This document shows, piece after piece, positions 19,481 to 28,705 of a stretch of DNA of 64,000 nucleotides (positions are counted from its first letter, which is position 1; every line of letters begins with the position of its first letter). Under the pieces are notes generated by a model, which did not search any database, was not told the DNA's origin, and worked only from the letters and a program-made list of their open reading frames with translations. Position numbers and translations under genes: made by a program. Source of the stretch: Leisingera aquimarina DSM 24565 (GTDB lineage Bacteria; Pseudomonadota; Alphaproteobacteria; Rhodobacterales; Rhodobacteraceae); contig NZ_KI421504.1 in the NCBI RefSeq assembly GCF_000473165.1, positions 496,596 through 560,595 of the forward strand. The letters run 5' to 3'.

Positions 19481-20149
19481 TCAGTCGCTGCTCAACCTCA
19501 GATAACTGCGGGTGCTGGCCAGGAGGCCCTCTCCATGCTGCGGCGCCAGCAGGCCTGCGTGGTCCTCGCCGTCAGCTGCGGCCATGTCGGGCAGCTGGTG
19601 GGCGATGCCCTTGTGGCAGCTGATGCAGGTCTTCTCGCCGGTGAACAGGAAGCGCTCATGTGCGTCCGCTGCCCGCTTGGACTGGCGGGTGATGTCCATC
19701 GACTCGTCCGAGTGGCAGTTGCGGCACTCCAGACTGTCATTCGCCTCAAGCCGCGCCCATTCATGCTGCGCCAGCTCCAGCCGGTGCTCCAGGAACTTCT
19801 CCCGCGTATTGATAGTGCCGAAGATCTTGCCCCAGACCTCCTTGGAGGCCTGCATCTTGCGGGCGATCTTGTTGGACCACTGGTGCGGCACGTGGCAATC
19901 CGGGCAGGAGGCACGCACGCCCGAGCGGTTGGAGTAGTGGATCGTCGGCTTCAGCTCCTCGAACACGTTGTCGCGCATCTCATGGCAGCTGGTGCAGAAG
20001 GCCTCGGTGTTGGTGACCTCCAGCGCGGTGTTGAAGCCGCCCCAGAAGATGATCCCCATCACAAAACCGCCCATGGTCAGAAAGCCGAGCGAGAAATAGG
20101 CGCTGGGACGCCGGATGATCCACCAGAGCCGTTTGAGGAAACCTAGCAT
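19481..20149 (-). CDS. napC: Tetrahaem cytochrome c quinol dehydrogenase NapC
   Basis: This inner-membrane NapC/NirT protein takes electrons from quinol and passes them to NapB. The 222-residue protein has one N-terminal membrane helix (about residues 18-38) and four CxxCH haem sites: [23 protein letters not shown] and CISCHKG. It is the last gene of the nap operon; its start shares one base with the napB stop. Confidence 0.95.
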   Translation of the reverse strand: MLGFLKRLWWIIRRPSAYFSLGFLTMGGFVMGIIFWGGFNTALEVTNTEAFCTSCHEMRDNVFEELKPTIHYSNRSGVRASCPDCHVPHQWSNKIARKMQASKEVWGKIFGTINTREKFLEHRLELAQHEWARLEANDSLECRNCHSDESMDITRQSKRAADAHERFLFTGEKTCISCHKGIAHQLPDMAAADGEDHAGLLAPQHGEGLLASTRSYLRLSSD

Positions 20150-20634
20150 CAGTCCGCCCCGCTTTGCTGCGTGTTCACATAGTCGATCACGCGGTCGATA
20201 TCGACGAACTCATTCTCGACCAGCGGCCGCGCATTGGTCTGCACCACGTGGCACTGGTTGCAGAAATACCGCCGCGGGCTGACCGCACCCAAGGTCTGCC
20301 CCTCGCGGTTCATGAAGTGGGTGACCGAGATCATTGGCGCCTGGCTGATTTCAACCGCGGTGCGGCTGTGGCAGGACAGGCATTTGTTCGAATTCAGATC
20401 GACCTGGTAATTGTCGGTCTTATGCGGGATCAGCGGCGGCTGATCCGGGTAGTTGCGCACCTGGCGGATGTCGGTATTGACGATGCCGGGGATCTGGGTG
20501 GCTTCGCCCTCCTGGTCCAGCGGCGCAGTGTTGCGCAGCGTGGCGACCTGGTTCTGGGCGATGGCTGAAGAAGCCACAAAGACTGGGGCCAGCAGGATCG
20601 GAGCGGCCAGGATGGCGAGACGGAGATGTTTCAT
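20149..20634 (-). CDS. napB: Periplasmic nitrate reductase dihaem subunit NapB
   Basis: This small dihaem cytochrome c passes electrons from NapC to NapA. ATG 20634 is chosen ([15 protein letters not shown]...) because it opens directly into a Sec signal peptide ending near SSAIAQ. The mature part has two CxxCH sites, CLSCHSR and CNQCHVV, plus conserved distal His residues. The start lies 8 bp after the napA stop. Confidence 0.94.
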   Translation of the reverse strand: MKHLRLAILAAPILLAPVFVASSAIAQNQVATLRNTAPLDQEGEATQIPGIVNTDIRQVRNYPDQPPLIPHKTDNYQVDLNSNKCLSCHSRTAVEISQAPMISVTHFMNREGQTLGAVSPRRYFCNQCHVVQTNARPLVENEFVDIDRVIDYVNTQQSGAD

Positions 20635-20642
20635 GACGGACC

Positions 20643-23141
20643 TCACACTGCTTCGATACGGACTGCACATTTCTTGAAGTCCGTCTGTTTCGAGATCGGA
20701 TCGGTGGCATCCAGCGTGACCTTGTTGATCAGCCGGCGCGCATCGAACCAGGGCACAAACACCAGACCCTTGGGCGGCTTGTTGCGGCCTCGGGTCTCTA
20801 CACGGGTGCGGATTTCGCCGCGCCGCGAGATGATCCGCACTTCGGTGCCGCGCCGGAACCCTTGGGCCTTGGCGTCATCCGGGTGCATGTAGCAGAGCGC
20901 GTCCGGGATCGCCTGATACAGCTCCGGCACCCGCTGGGTCATCGAGCCGGAGTGCCAGTGTTCCAGCACCCGGCCCGTTGCCAGCCACATCGGGTATTCG
21001 TCATCCGGGCTTTCCGCCGGCGGTTCATAGGGCAGTGCAAAGATCACCGCCTTGCCGTCGGGTTTGCCGTAGAATTCGTAATCCGCGCCCGGCGTCACAT
21101 AGGAGTCGGAGCCTTCCTTGAAACGCCACCGGGTTTCCTTGCCGTCCACAACGGGCCAGCGCAGGCCGCGGGTTTCGTGGTAGGTCTCAAAGGGCGCCAG
21201 ATCGTGGGCCTTGCCGCGGCCGAATTCGGCGTATTCCTCGAACAGGCCCTTCTGGATGTAGAAACCGAAGTCCTCGGATTCGTGGTTGCCGTATTCGCGG
21301 GCCTTCTCGGTCAGCTCGTATTTGTTGACCTTGCCGTTGGCGTACAGCACCTCGAACAGGGTCTTGCCCTTGTATTCCGGGTTGGCGTCCAGGATTTCCG
21401 TCGGCCAGACCTCATCCGTGGTGAAGCGTTTGGAGAATTCCGCCAGTTGCCACAGGTCTGACATCGACTCACCCGGCGCATCCACCAGCTGATACCAGAA
21501 CTGTGTGCGGCGCTCGGCGTTGCCATAGGCGCCTTCCTTCTCGACCCACATGGCGGCGGGCAGGATCAGGTCGGCAGCCTCTGCCGTGACCGTCGGATAG
21601 GCATCCGACACCACAATGAAGTTGTCGGGGTTGCGATAGCCCGGCAACCCTTCCTCCATCATGTTGGGGGCGGCCTGCATGTTGTTGTTCACCTGCACCC
21701 AGTAGCAGTTGATCTTGCCGTCCTTCAGGTCGCGGTTCTGTTTCACCGCGTGGGAGCCGACCCAGCCAGGCACGGTGCCAGCGGGCAGTTTCCAGATATT
21801 TTCCGCATAGGCGCGGTGTTCGGGGTTCTTGACTACCATGTCGGCGGGCAGACGGTGCGAGAACGTGCCCACCTCGCGCGCGGTGCCGCAGGCCGAGGGC
21901 TGGCCAGTCAGCGAGAACGGCGAGTTGCCGGGGGTCGCAATTTTACCGGTCAGCAGGTGGATGTTGTAAAGCAGGTTGTTGGCCCAGACACCGCGGGTGT
22001 GCTGGTTGGCGCCCATGGTCCACAGCGACATGACCTTGGTATCGGGATCGGCATAGAGCTTGGCGATCTTCTCCAGGGTCTCGGCCGGGACGCCGGACAT
22101 TTCCTCTGCTTTTTCAAGCGTGTATTCGGAGACGAACTCGGCGAACTCCTCAAAGCTCATCGGCTCGGAACCGCCTGCCTTATCGTTGTTCTCAGCCATC
22201 TGTTCCAGCGGGTGTTCGGGACGCAGGCCATAGCCGATGTCCTGATTGCCGCGGCGGAAGTTGACGTGTTTGGCGACGAAGTCCTTATGCACCGCGTCGT
22301 TCTGGATGATGTAGTTGGCGATGTAGTTCAGCATCACCAGATCGGTCTGCGGCGTGAACACCGCCGGGATGTCCGCCAGATCGAAACTGCGGTGGGTGAA
22401 GGTCGACAGCACTGCCACCTTCACATGCGGATGGCTGAAGCGGCGGTCGGTGATGCGGGTCCACAGGATCGGGTGCATCTCGGCCATGTTCGAGCCCCAC
22501 AGCACAAACGCGTCGGCGTTCTCGAAATCGTCATAGCAGCCCATCGGCTCGTCGATGCCGAAGGTCCGCATGAAGCCGCCCACGGCGCTGGCCATGCAGT
22601 GACGCGCGTTGGGGTCGATGTTGTTGGAGCGGAAGCCTGCCTTCATCAGTTTCGACGCGGCATAGCCTTCCCAGACGGTCCATTGGCCGGAGCCGAACAT
22701 GCCGATGCCCTCGGGGCCTTTCTCGGCCAGGGTCTTCTTCCATTTCTCAGCCATGATATCAAAGGCTTCATCCCAGCTGACCGGGGTGAATTCGCCCTCT
22801 TTATCGTACTCGCCATTGGTCTTGCGCAGCAGCGGCTGGGTCAGACGGTCGGTGCCGTACATGATCTTGGACAGGAAGTAGCCTTTGACGCAGTTCAATC
22901 CGCGGTTCACCTCGGCCTGAGTGTCGCCATGGGTGGCGACCACGCGGCCGGCCTTGGTGGCGACCATGATCGAGCAGCCGGTGCCGCAGAAGCGGCAAGG
23001 GGCCTTGGACCATTTCAACTCGGTCAGGCTGGCGTCGGTGACAAGGTTCTGCGCGGCGGCAGGGATCGGCAGCCCGGCAGCAAGTGCGGCGGCTGCGGCG
23101 GCCTGCGCCTTAATGGCGTCGCGGCGGGTAAGTCCGGTCAT
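20643..23141 (-). CDS. napA: Periplasmic nitrate reductase catalytic subunit NapA
   Basis: This Mo-bisMGD enzyme reduces nitrate to nitrite in the periplasm. The 832-residue protein starts with a Tat signal ([10 protein letters not shown], then a hydrophobic stretch to PAAAQ). The 4Fe-4S site CRFCGTGC follows with a distal Cys in GLNCVKGYF, and the Mo-ligand Cys lies in [13 protein letters not shown]. Length and motifs fit full activity. Its start overlaps the napD stop by 4 bp. It is non-respiratory or redox-balancing in many relatives; which role applies here is not visible. Confidence 0.97.
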   Translation of the reverse strand: MTGLTRRDAIKAQAAAAAALAAGLPIPAAAQNLVTDASLTELKWSKAPCRFCGTGCSIMVATKAGRVVATHGDTQAEVNRGLNCVKGYFLSKIMYGTDRLTQPLLRKTNGEYDKEGEFTPVSWDEAFDIMAEKWKKTLAEKGPEGIGMFGSGQWTVWEGYAASKLMKAGFRSNNIDPNARHCMASAVGGFMRTFGIDEPMGCYDDFENADAFVLWGSNMAEMHPILWTRITDRRFSHPHVKVAVLSTFTHRSFDLADIPAVFTPQTDLVMLNYIANYIIQNDAVHKDFVAKHVNFRRGNQDIGYGLRPEHPLEQMAENNDKAGGSEPMSFEEFAEFVSEYTLEKAEEMSGVPAETLEKIAKLYADPDTKVMSLWTMGANQHTRGVWANNLLYNIHLLTGKIATPGNSPFSLTGQPSACGTAREVGTFSHRLPADMVVKNPEHRAYAENIWKLPAGTVPGWVGSHAVKQNRDLKDGKINCYWVQVNNNMQAAPNMMEEGLPGYRNPDNFIVVSDAYPTVTAEAADLILPAAMWVEKEGAYGNAERRTQFWYQLVDAPGESMSDLWQLAEFSKRFTTDEVWPTEILDANPEYKGKTLFEVLYANGKVNKYELTEKAREYGNHESEDFGFYIQKGLFEEYAEFGRGKAHDLAPFETYHETRGLRWPVVDGKETRWRFKEGSDSYVTPGADYEFYGKPDGKAVIFALPYEPPAESPDDEYPMWLATGRVLEHWHSGSMTQRVPELYQAIPDALCYMHPDDAKAQGFRRGTEVRIISRRGEIRTRVETRGRNKPPKGLVFVPWFDARRLINKVTLDATDPISKQTDFKKCAVRIEAV

Positions 23142-23416
23142 TGGGGGACTCCTTCTTCAATGGCGAGGTCCTGCGCATCGCAGGTTTGATGGAAGACAAG
23201 CGCCGCGCTGGCGACGCCGTCGAGAAGCTGGATTTTGGCGAGCGCGTCGCCGATGGCCCGGTCGCTGTCCGCCTCAAACAGGACAACAATCTTGCCCGAG
23301 GGGTCAGTTTGCGAAATCTCGGCGCATGGCATGGATTTGATGTCGGCCAGGACACCTTCCATTTGCGCCGGGTTGCTGCGCACCAGCAGGCTGGAGATAT
23401 GGATTTCTTCTGTCAC
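23138..23416 (-). CDS. napD: Chaperone NapD
   Basis: This is a small cytosolic ferredoxin-like-fold chaperone that binds the NapA Tat signal and delays export until the cofactor is loaded. The 92-residue protein has the family start [17 protein letters not shown] and [12 protein letters not shown]. It is coupled on both sides by 4-bp overlaps (napF stop, napA start). Confidence 0.93.
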   Translation of the reverse strand: MTEEIHISSLLVRSNPAQMEGVLADIKSMPCAEISQTDPSGKIVVLFEADSDRAIGDALAKIQLLDGVASAALVFHQTCDAQDLAIEEGVPQ

Positions 23417-23928
23417 ACGGACATCCTTTGCTGGCGGGGATCGCTGATCGCGATGGCATTACTTGGGCAAGTGGCAAGGCAGGCGCCGCAGCCGGTGCAG
23501 GCCTCGGCGTCAACTTGGATGGCGCCGACGGGGCGGACCGACAGGTCCATCCGCAGGGCGCGCGGGTCGCAGATGTCGGTGCACAGCTGGCAGGCGATTC
23601 CAGCGGCATTCAGGCAGCTGCCTGTGATCCCTACCGTCACCGGCCAAGGCGCGGGCTGCTCCAGATCGAATACCGGTTCCGGACAGGCCTCAGCGCAGGC
23701 AACGCAGAACGCGCATTCCCCGCCCCGGAAATTGATCCGCGGGCGATTGTGGCTGTCGAACTCGATGATGTTCTCCGGGCAGCTCTCCACGCAGGCGTTG
23801 CAGCTGGTGCAATGCGCCTGCACCCGGGCCTCATCCGTCCAGGGCGGACGGAATTCCGGGTCCGGGCGGGCCACTCTTCCGGTCAGGAAGGCGCGCCGCG
23901 AGGGGGCGGTGCTGGCATGTGCTGGCAT
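23413..23928 (-). CDS. napF: Ferredoxin-type protein NapF
   Basis: The 171-residue cytosolic iron-sulfur protein is thought to help supply iron-sulfur clusters to NapA. It has CTSCNACVESCP, CAFCVACAEACP, CQLCTDICDP and CTGCGACLATCP, that is, four cluster motifs. The N-terminus SRRAFLTGRVARP resembles a Tat-like sequence, as is usual in NapF. It overlaps napD by 4 bp. Confidence 0.93.
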   Translation of the reverse strand: MPAHASTAPSRRAFLTGRVARPDPEFRPPWTDEARVQAHCTSCNACVESCPENIIEFDSHNRPRINFRGGECAFCVACAEACPEPVFDLEQPAPWPVTVGITGSCLNAAGIACQLCTDICDPRALRMDLSVRPVGAIQVDAEACTGCGACLATCPSNAIAISDPRQQRMSV

Positions 23929-23940
23929 TGGCCTGGGTCT

Positions 23941-24090
23941 TTAACCTGTGGGCGGTCCCAGAAAGATCTGGGAGATCCAGATCATCAGGCCGTATCCGCC
24001 GACGATTCCCACTGCCAGAACTGGCGCCAGAACCACGGCCAGGAACAGGAAGGTGTTCCGCTCTTCGGCTTTGCTTGGCTGTTCGGACAT
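23941..24090 (-). CDS. napE: Small membrane protein NapE
   Basis: A 49-residue protein with one strong membrane helix (FLFLAVVLAPVLAVGIVGGYG) after a charged start MSEQPSKAEERNT, matching NapE of Paracoccus and Rhodobacter. ATG 24090 is chosen because AAGGAGG lies about 9 bp upstream. It is the first gene of napEFDABC. Function is unknown, perhaps complex stability. Confidence 0.85.
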   Translation of the reverse strand: MSEQPSKAEERNTFLFLAVVLAPVLAVGIVGGYGLMIWISQIFLGPPTG

Positions 24091-24218
24091 TTTTTGTCCT
24101 CCTTGGCTCTTACAAGTGTAGCGCAGCAAGCCGGCCGGAAAAGACCGCATCTGATTCCGATTTTCTGAACAGCGCCGCTTCGCTGGCAGGAGAATGCGCA
24201 GGACAGTCATTCTGCACT

Positions 24219-24232
24219 TTGATCTGAATCAT
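24219..24232. promoter_or_regulatory. FNR/FnrL-type box upstream of napE
   Basis: TTGATCTGAATCAT matches the FNR consensus TTGAT-N4-ATCAA at 9 of 10 defined bases. It is centred about 135 bp upstream of the napE start in the only promoter region of the operon. It suggests oxygen-responsive control by an FNR/Dnr-type regulator; distance to the transcription start is unknown. Confidence 0.6.
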
Positions 24233-24455
24233 TTCGCAGGCAGTAGATTTGGCAATACCAAACATTCAAACAATCAAAATTAGAGATGTTTGATGTTTCC
24301 GGAGCGCTTCAAACTGCGAATGGTGCAAACAATTTTGGGACAAACCCATGTTTCAAAGTTGAGCTGGAAAAGGCAGCAGCAGGTCTCGAACCTCTCGGCC
24401 TGTGAAACCGCCGGCCCGGCTTGACTGAAGAGCACGCGCCCTGTTGCGAAGCATC

Positions 24456-24548
24456 CTCACCGATGCGGTATTGGACGAAGTCAGGGAATGGCAGAGCCGT
24501 GCTCTGACCCCTGGGCGTACCAACACGGCTTGCGGATTTTGCAAATGA
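24456..24548 (+). pseudogene. Remnant of an IS256-family (mutator-type) transposase
   Basis: Thirty codons read LTDAVLDEVREWQSRAL and then an unrelated tail to TGA. The segment resembles the conserved IS256 transposase stretch (T-D-A-V-x-E-V-x-x-W-Q-x-R-x-L). Nothing else of the gene remains. Identification rests on this short stretch alone. Confidence 0.4.
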
Positions 24549-24553
24549 AAATA

Positions 24554-24573
24554 CCCCGCGTTTGCCGGCGGGG
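24554..24573. terminator. Hairpin after the IS256 remnant
   Basis: CCCCGC and GCGGGG form a 6-bp stem with an 8-nt loop. No T run follows, so terminator function is weakly supported. Confidence 0.3.
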
Positions 24574-24614
24574 CATCATGAGCCTAAAGAACCAACGAGC
24601 GCTTCAAACGCAGC

Positions 24615-24675
24615 CCGCAGCACTATGGGCGAATACCGCAGAACTATGGGATATCCGCAGTGCTATGGGGATCCG
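24615..24675 (+). repeat. Left iteron array (three copies), proposed transposon end
   Basis: Three near-identical units begin CCGCAG at 24615, 24636 and 24655 and share the core CCGCAG-N2-CTATGGG. The TATG cores are 21 and 19 bp apart, about two helical turns. The same core in opposite orientation forms a larger array at 45196-45420. I propose that these are transposase (TnsB)-binding sites at one end of a Tn7-like element. An IS3 copy starts one base after the third unit. Confidence 0.5.
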
Positions 24676-25524
24676 GTAATCCCCCCGATCTTAGGGGATG
24701 CGGAAGTAGAATTTTCTCGGCAGGATGACTGAGGAGTTTCCGATGAAGAAGACACGTTTCACTGAGGCCCAGATCATGGGCATCCTGCAGCAGATGGAGC
24801 ATGGGGTGCCGGTGTCCGGGCTGTGCCGGGAGCACGGCATGAGCAGCGCCACCGTCTATAAATGGCGCGCCAAGTATGGTGGCATGGATGCCATGCCTTA
24901 TCAGCGAGATGAAGGCAATGGCCGAGGAGAACCGCCGGCTGAAGCGCATGTCCGCCGACGTCAGCATGCAGAACGACTTGCTGAAGGAGGCTCTTGGAAA
25001 AAAATGATACGGTCGGCTCAGCGCCGAGAGTTGGCCGTGAAAGCGGTGGCGATGAAGGGGGTCAGCATCGCGCTGGCGTGCCGGGCGTTCGGCATCAGCG
25101 AGACGTGCTGGGCATAGAGGTGGACTTCTCGCTACCGGCTGAGCGGGTTGTACGCGCGCTGAACCAGATCATCGAATGGCGCGGCGCACCCAGGACAATT
25201 CGAGTCGATAACGGCCCGGAGCATGTCAGCGGAACGCTCATGGAGTGGGCTGAGAACAGGGGCATCACCCTGGCCTACATCCAGCCCGGAAAGCCTCAGC
25301 AGAACGCCTATGTCGAGCGCTGCAACCGGACGGTCCGGCACGAATGGCTTGGCCCCTACATCTTCGAAAGCATCGAGGAAGTGCAGCAGATTGCCACCGA
25401 GTAGCTGTGGTCCTGCAACAACGAACGCCCCAACATGGGCAACGGCGGGATGACACCTGCACAGAAACTAAGATTGGCCGCGTAAAATTCTATGACCAAG
25501 CCCCCGCAAAAATGGGGGGATTAC
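24676..25524 (+). mobile_element. Defective IS3-family element with internal deletion
   Basis: The ends carry imperfect inverted repeats: 24676 reads GTAATCCCCCC and the right end at 25524 reads its complement, with a shared TAGAATTTT further in. A CCG target duplication flanks both sides (24673-24675 and 25525-25527). It is 849 bp against the usual 1.2 kb because the middle of orfB is missing. The insertion sits between the left iteron array and an ATPase gene fragment. Confidence 0.8.
24743..25485 (+). pseudogene. IS3-family transposase orfA-orfB, broken
   Basis: OrfA starts MKKTRFTEAQIMGILQQ with its helix-turn-helix, but a 1-nt insertion near 24894 breaks it. Its natural end (ATGA at 25004) leads into orf[16 protein letters not shown]. 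About 390 bp are lost at SETCW (about 25110), joining straight to IEVDFSLPAERVV and so removing the first DDE Asp region. A TAG at 25402-25404 replaces an expected Trp. No active transposase can be made. Confidence 0.85.
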
Positions 25525-25931
25525 CCGTATCAAAAAAGTAGAGAATTTCCGCCGCCAAGGCGACGGCTTCTGACTCGCCACTGCTTATGTTGTCTGGCGG
25601 AATAGTTGCGCCGTCGGTGAGTGAGCGAAACTCGAAATCGGATCTTCCCATCTCGAGGGAGATGTTGGTGAGTAGCTGATTAACTTTGCTCAGCCGATAG
25701 GCTTCGAAATTGCGTGAAGGATCCATGCGGATTTCCGGTGTCTTGGCCAGGCGGCGCAGGTATAATGTCTCTGCTTCCCGGAAAAGTGTTGATGAGGCGG
25801 CATTGAAGTTCGAAGCTTGATTAACTGATCGGTTTTGGCGCAACCAATTTGGATTGTCGCTCATATTCGTGAGAACAGAACCATTGCGTTTGAAGGATCC
25901 TGCCCGTTCTGGACCAATATATGGCTGCTAA
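25525..25931 (-). pseudogene. Internal fragment of a RecF/OLD-like AAA ATPase
   Basis: The minus-strand frame reads PYIGPERAGSFKRNG, then about 110 residues, then DNISSGESEAVALAAEILYFF. The SSGE piece is an ABC/SMC-type signature motif, and YIGPER is typical of the segment before it in AAA_15/OLD-like ATPases. Walker A (upstream) and Walker B (downstream) are both missing. The frame is cut at the IS3 end and, once the IS is removed, would run into the iteron array and stop. It is a scrap of a larger gene, perhaps from a defence or repair system. Confidence 0.5.
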
Positions 25932-26139
25932 GAATGGCGAGATGCCATCCGTAACAACCTGCCCAGAATGTGACCAAGAGTCTTGGAGCCGTTGGGACAG
26001 GAAATGCGTTTTCTGTGGCGAGGGGCCGCGGACTTGCGGCCTCTGTGGAACTGAATGCGACCCAGAAGATTTCAACCCTCTGGATGGATACTGCTCGTCC
26101 TGTTCTCACGGCATGCAGAAGGCCATGAGGGACGACTGA
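25921..26139 (+). CDS. Small double zinc-ribbon protein, hypothetical
   Basis: The 72-residue frame has cysteine pairs TCPECDQESW...KCVFCGEG...CGLCGTECD...YCSSCSH, which would form two zinc ribbons. No clear ribosome site is visible, and it may be the C-terminal piece of a longer truncated gene, since the area is full of fragments. Function unknown; nucleic-acid or protein binding is possible. Confidence 0.4.
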   Translation: MAAKNGEMPSVTTCPECDQESWSRWDRKCVFCGEGPRTCGLCGTECDPEDFNPLDGYCSSCSHGMQKAMRDD

Positions 26140-26342
26140 AATTCGAGCTCGCGAAGCCTGAACCGAAGAACGAGGTTAACAGCCAAAATTCGGGCAATTT
26201 CAGCGGTGCCAGCGAAGCCGACATCCGCATTCGCAAATTCCCCAGATTTCAGAGAATTTTGGCACCGTTTTTTGTCTGTCCCGGACGTCCGCAAAAAACT
26301 TCAAAACGAACGACTAACTGATCCCACAGAGACCACCTTTGA

Positions 26343-26462
26343 CCGGCAGCTACTCTTAGCCAAATCGGAGACCACAACGAACCTCTTCTGAAACTCGACC
26401 AGATCCTGGTGCCGGATGAAATTGGTATCAGCACCACCTCGGCGCCCTTGAGAATCTACCAA
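26343..26462 (-). pseudogene. Second tniQ fragment
   Basis: The minus-strand frame reads QGRRGGADTNFIRHQDL then VEFQKRFVVVSDLAK, nearly the same as the C-terminal part of the complete TniQ at 33239-35023 (GRRGGADTYFIRHQDLVEF and so on). The DNA identity is also obvious (compare 26385-26450 with 33394-33460). It differs at several residues, so it comes from a related second Tn7-like element or an old duplication. Confidence 0.75.
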
Positions 26463-26691
26463 GCGCGCCGCGCCGGGACACTGGCAGAAGGAAAGGCGGT
26501 CAAGCTTGGAAAATCGTTTCCTGTGAGGTTGAGGGGCGCGAGACCAGTCAGCAGATCACGCTTGCAGACCTCACGGGTGTCGCGGTTCAGGATATTGCAA
26601 TCGCCAAGACCGTTCTGGGTCGCCTCCGAGCGGAGTGACGGGCCGCTCCTCCAAAATAGCCGCCTGCCCCTACGTTCATTGAGACACGACA
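26463..26691. other. Fragmentary region without a recognisable gene
   Basis: A plus-strand open frame ends at TGA 26636-26638 with ITLADLTGVAVQDIAIAKTV followed by LGRLRAE. It has no visible start or family. It may be the tail of a gene cut by rearrangement. Nothing else is seen before the TauE-type gene. Confidence 0.3.
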
Positions 26692-27435
26692 TCAGCCGCG
26701 CAGCAGAAAGGCCAAGGTCATTCCGAAGCCCACAGCGATTACAATGGCACGCACGGCCTGAACGGGCAGGCGGCGGGCCAGGCGGGCACCGGCATACCCG
26801 CCGATTGTGGCAGCAACCATCATCAATGCCGCCTCTTGAATATAAATGATACCTGCCAGGGCGAAGGTCACTACCGAGGCACCCGACAGGATGAAAGAAA
26901 GAGCATTCTTCAGCCCGTTCATCAGGTTAATGTCCCGGAATCCAAGACCAGAAAACAGTGCCAGAAGCACAATCCCAAGACCCCCGTTGAAATAGCCACC
27001 GTAGGTGGTCACAGCAAGTGTGGCTGCTGTCCTGCCGAAAGGACCGCTGCCTGCTTCCCGGGAGGTCATAGCCCGCAGCTGCTTATCAAAAGCGAACAGC
27101 AGCGTGGCGAACAACAACAGCCAGGGCACTACAACACTGAACACTTCCGAAGGCGTCACCAGCAGCAGCAACGCGCCAGCGATGCCGCCGATGATAGACA
27201 GGCCCGTCAAGGTGAACAGCGCGCGGCGGTCATAGCCGCGCAGTTCTTCCAGGAAGCCCGCTGCCCCTGACAGGTAGCCAGGGAAGACGGCAACCGCGCT
27301 GGTGGCATTGGCCGGGATCGGCGGCACGCCGGTAAAAACCAGCGCCGGAAAGGTCAGAAAACTGCCGCCGCCTGCAATGGCATTCAGGACTCCGGCCAGA
27401 AAGGCGGCCGTGAACAGGATGGTCAGATCAAGCAT
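26692..27435 (-). CDS. TauE/SafE-family membrane transporter
   Basis: The 247-residue protein has seven to eight membrane segments and the repeated family motifs (AGVLNAIAGGGSFLTFPAL near the N-terminus; TTYGGYFNGGLGIVLLALF in the second half). Members export sulfite, sulfoacetate or other organic anions. The start overlaps the M20 hydrolase stop by 8 bp, so it belongs to the TRAP operon and may export a product of the hydrolase. That use is inference. Confidence 0.85.
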   Translation of the reverse strand: MLDLTILFTAAFLAGVLNAIAGGGSFLTFPALVFTGVPPIPANATSAVAVFPGYLSGAAGFLEELRGYDRRALFTLTGLSIIGGIAGALLLLVTPSEVFSVVVPWLLLFATLLFAFDKQLRAMTSREAGSGPFGRTAATLAVTTYGGYFNGGLGIVLLALFSGLGFRDINLMNGLKNALSFILSGASVVTFALAGIIYIQEAALMMVAATIGGYAGARLARRLPVQAVRAIVIAVGFGMTLAFLLRG

Positions 27436-28705
27436 TGCTCACCAGGTAGTCATGCGCGGACAGGGCAAAGATATCAACCAGCGCAGTCAGCTCTTCAAGC
27501 AGGATATGTTCATCCGGCGCGCCGAGGTTAAAGGCGGTAAGGCCGCAGACCACCGAAGGCACGCCCGCATATCGATAGAGCCGCGCATCGGAGGCACCGA
27601 CGCGCATGGTCACGGCAGGTTCCTCACCCAGAACGGCGGCGCAATTGGCTCTGACGGTTTCGATAACCAGATGATCCGGCGCGGTCCAACTGGGCTCATA
27701 GCGGCGGGTGATCTCCAGCATGACGCCGTCTGTCTCATCGCAGATCCGCTGCAGCTCCGCCTCAGCGTGTGCCACAGACACACCAACCGGCAGGCGCAGG
27801 TCACAGGTGAACTCGGCATGATCCGCTACCAGGTTCGATAGCCGCCCGCCGCTGATCGTGCCAAAGGTGATCGTGGCAGCCTTCAACACCCGGGTTTCGC
27901 CTTTACCTGAAAGTGCCTCTGATTTCTCGGACCAGCGGTCGATCAGTGGGAGCAGGTTGTTGCCTTCGCTGCCGATTGGCAGCTCGCGGATGGATTTGAA
28001 CGCCTCCATCACGCTGGTCAGCCTTTCAATGGCGCTGTCACCCTTGTGGACATGAGCAGCATGGGTCGACCGCCCTTTTGCGGTGACTTTGGCCCAGATC
28101 ATCCCCTTTTCCCCGAAGCGCAGCACATGGGGAGAGCCGACATCGCCGCTGATCATGGCGTCGCCGCGCGCGTGGGGCACGGTGTCGAGCAGAAACTTGG
28201 TGCCCAGAACCCCCATGGTTTCCTCATCCCCGGCGAAGGTGCAGACCAGTTCTCCCGGGAAATCCGCACCGGTTTCTGCCAGGCATTTCAGCGCCATGAG
28301 GCTTGCGGCGATGCCGCCTTTCATGTCCGAAATGCCCAGGCCATAGGCCTTGTCGCCGACCACTTCGCCCTCGGGAGAGCGGGTCCACGAGCTGAGGTCC
28401 CCAGCAGGGAAGGTGTCCATATGACCATTGAACACCAGCCGCTTGCCTGGGCGGTTGCCCTGCAGCCGCAGCACCAGGTTGTGGATCGGCTCCTCTGAAA
28501 TGTACCGGTCAATCTCTACCCCCGGGATCTGTGACGCGATCGCCGTGATCTGATCCGCCATGGTGCGTACGTCGCCTTCGGGTTGGGGGCTTTTGATCCG
28601 CACCAGGCGCAGGGTGAGGTCCAGGACCTCCTCCCTATGTTTCTCGAGCCAGAACCAGATCCTGTTGCGCAGGTTTGCTTCGGTCAATTGTACGGCCATG
28701 GTCAT
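27428..28705 (-). CDS. M20-family metallohydrolase (ArgE/DapE type)
   Basis: The 425-residue enzyme has the two-zinc motifs VFNGHMDTFP, DMKGGIAASL and FAGDEETMG, and a dimerisation domain in the middle. Family members remove acyl groups from amino acids or split small peptides. It overlaps the TRAP permease stop by 4 bp, so it probably hydrolyses the compound that transporter brings in. Exact substrate unknown. Confidence 0.88.
   Translation of the reverse strand: MTMAVQLTEANLRNRIWFWLEKHREEVLDLTLRLVRIKSPQPEGDVRTMADQITAIASQIPGVEIDRYISEEPIHNLVLRLQGNRPGKRLVFNGHMDTFPAGDLSSWTRSPEGEVVGDKAYGLGISDMKGGIAASLMALKCLAETGADFPGELVCTFAGDEETMGVLGTKFLLDTVPHARGDAMISGDVGSPHVLRFGEKGMIWAKVTAKGRSTHAAHVHKGDSAIERLTSVMEAFKSIRELPIGSEGNNLLPLIDRWSEKSEALSGKGETRVLKAATITFGTISGGRLSNLVADHAEFTCDLRLPVGVSVAHAEAELQRICDETDGVMLEITRRYEPSWTAPDHLVIETVRANCAAVLGEEPAVTMRVGASDARLYRYAGVPSVVCGLTAFNLGAPDEHILLEELTALVDIFALSAHDYLVSNA

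Larger units (their letters stand above)
24302..24609. repeat. 13-bp direct repeats flanking an IS remnant
   Basis: GAGCGCTTCAAAC occurs at 24302-24314 and again at 24597-24609 in the same orientation. Between them lies an IS256-like transposase scrap and a hairpin (24554-24573). The repeats may mark an old insertion or a recombination junction. Confidence 0.45.

Noticed and set aside
24353-24544. Possible tRNA or tRNA 3' fragment around GGTTCGAGACC (minus strand)
   Set aside because: The T-arm would have only three paired bases, and no acceptor or anticodon arm can be folded.
26409-26849. 146-codon plus-strand frame
   Set aside because: It is antisense to the tniQ fragment and the TauE-type gene end; its sequence is Arg/Ser/Pro-rich frame noise.
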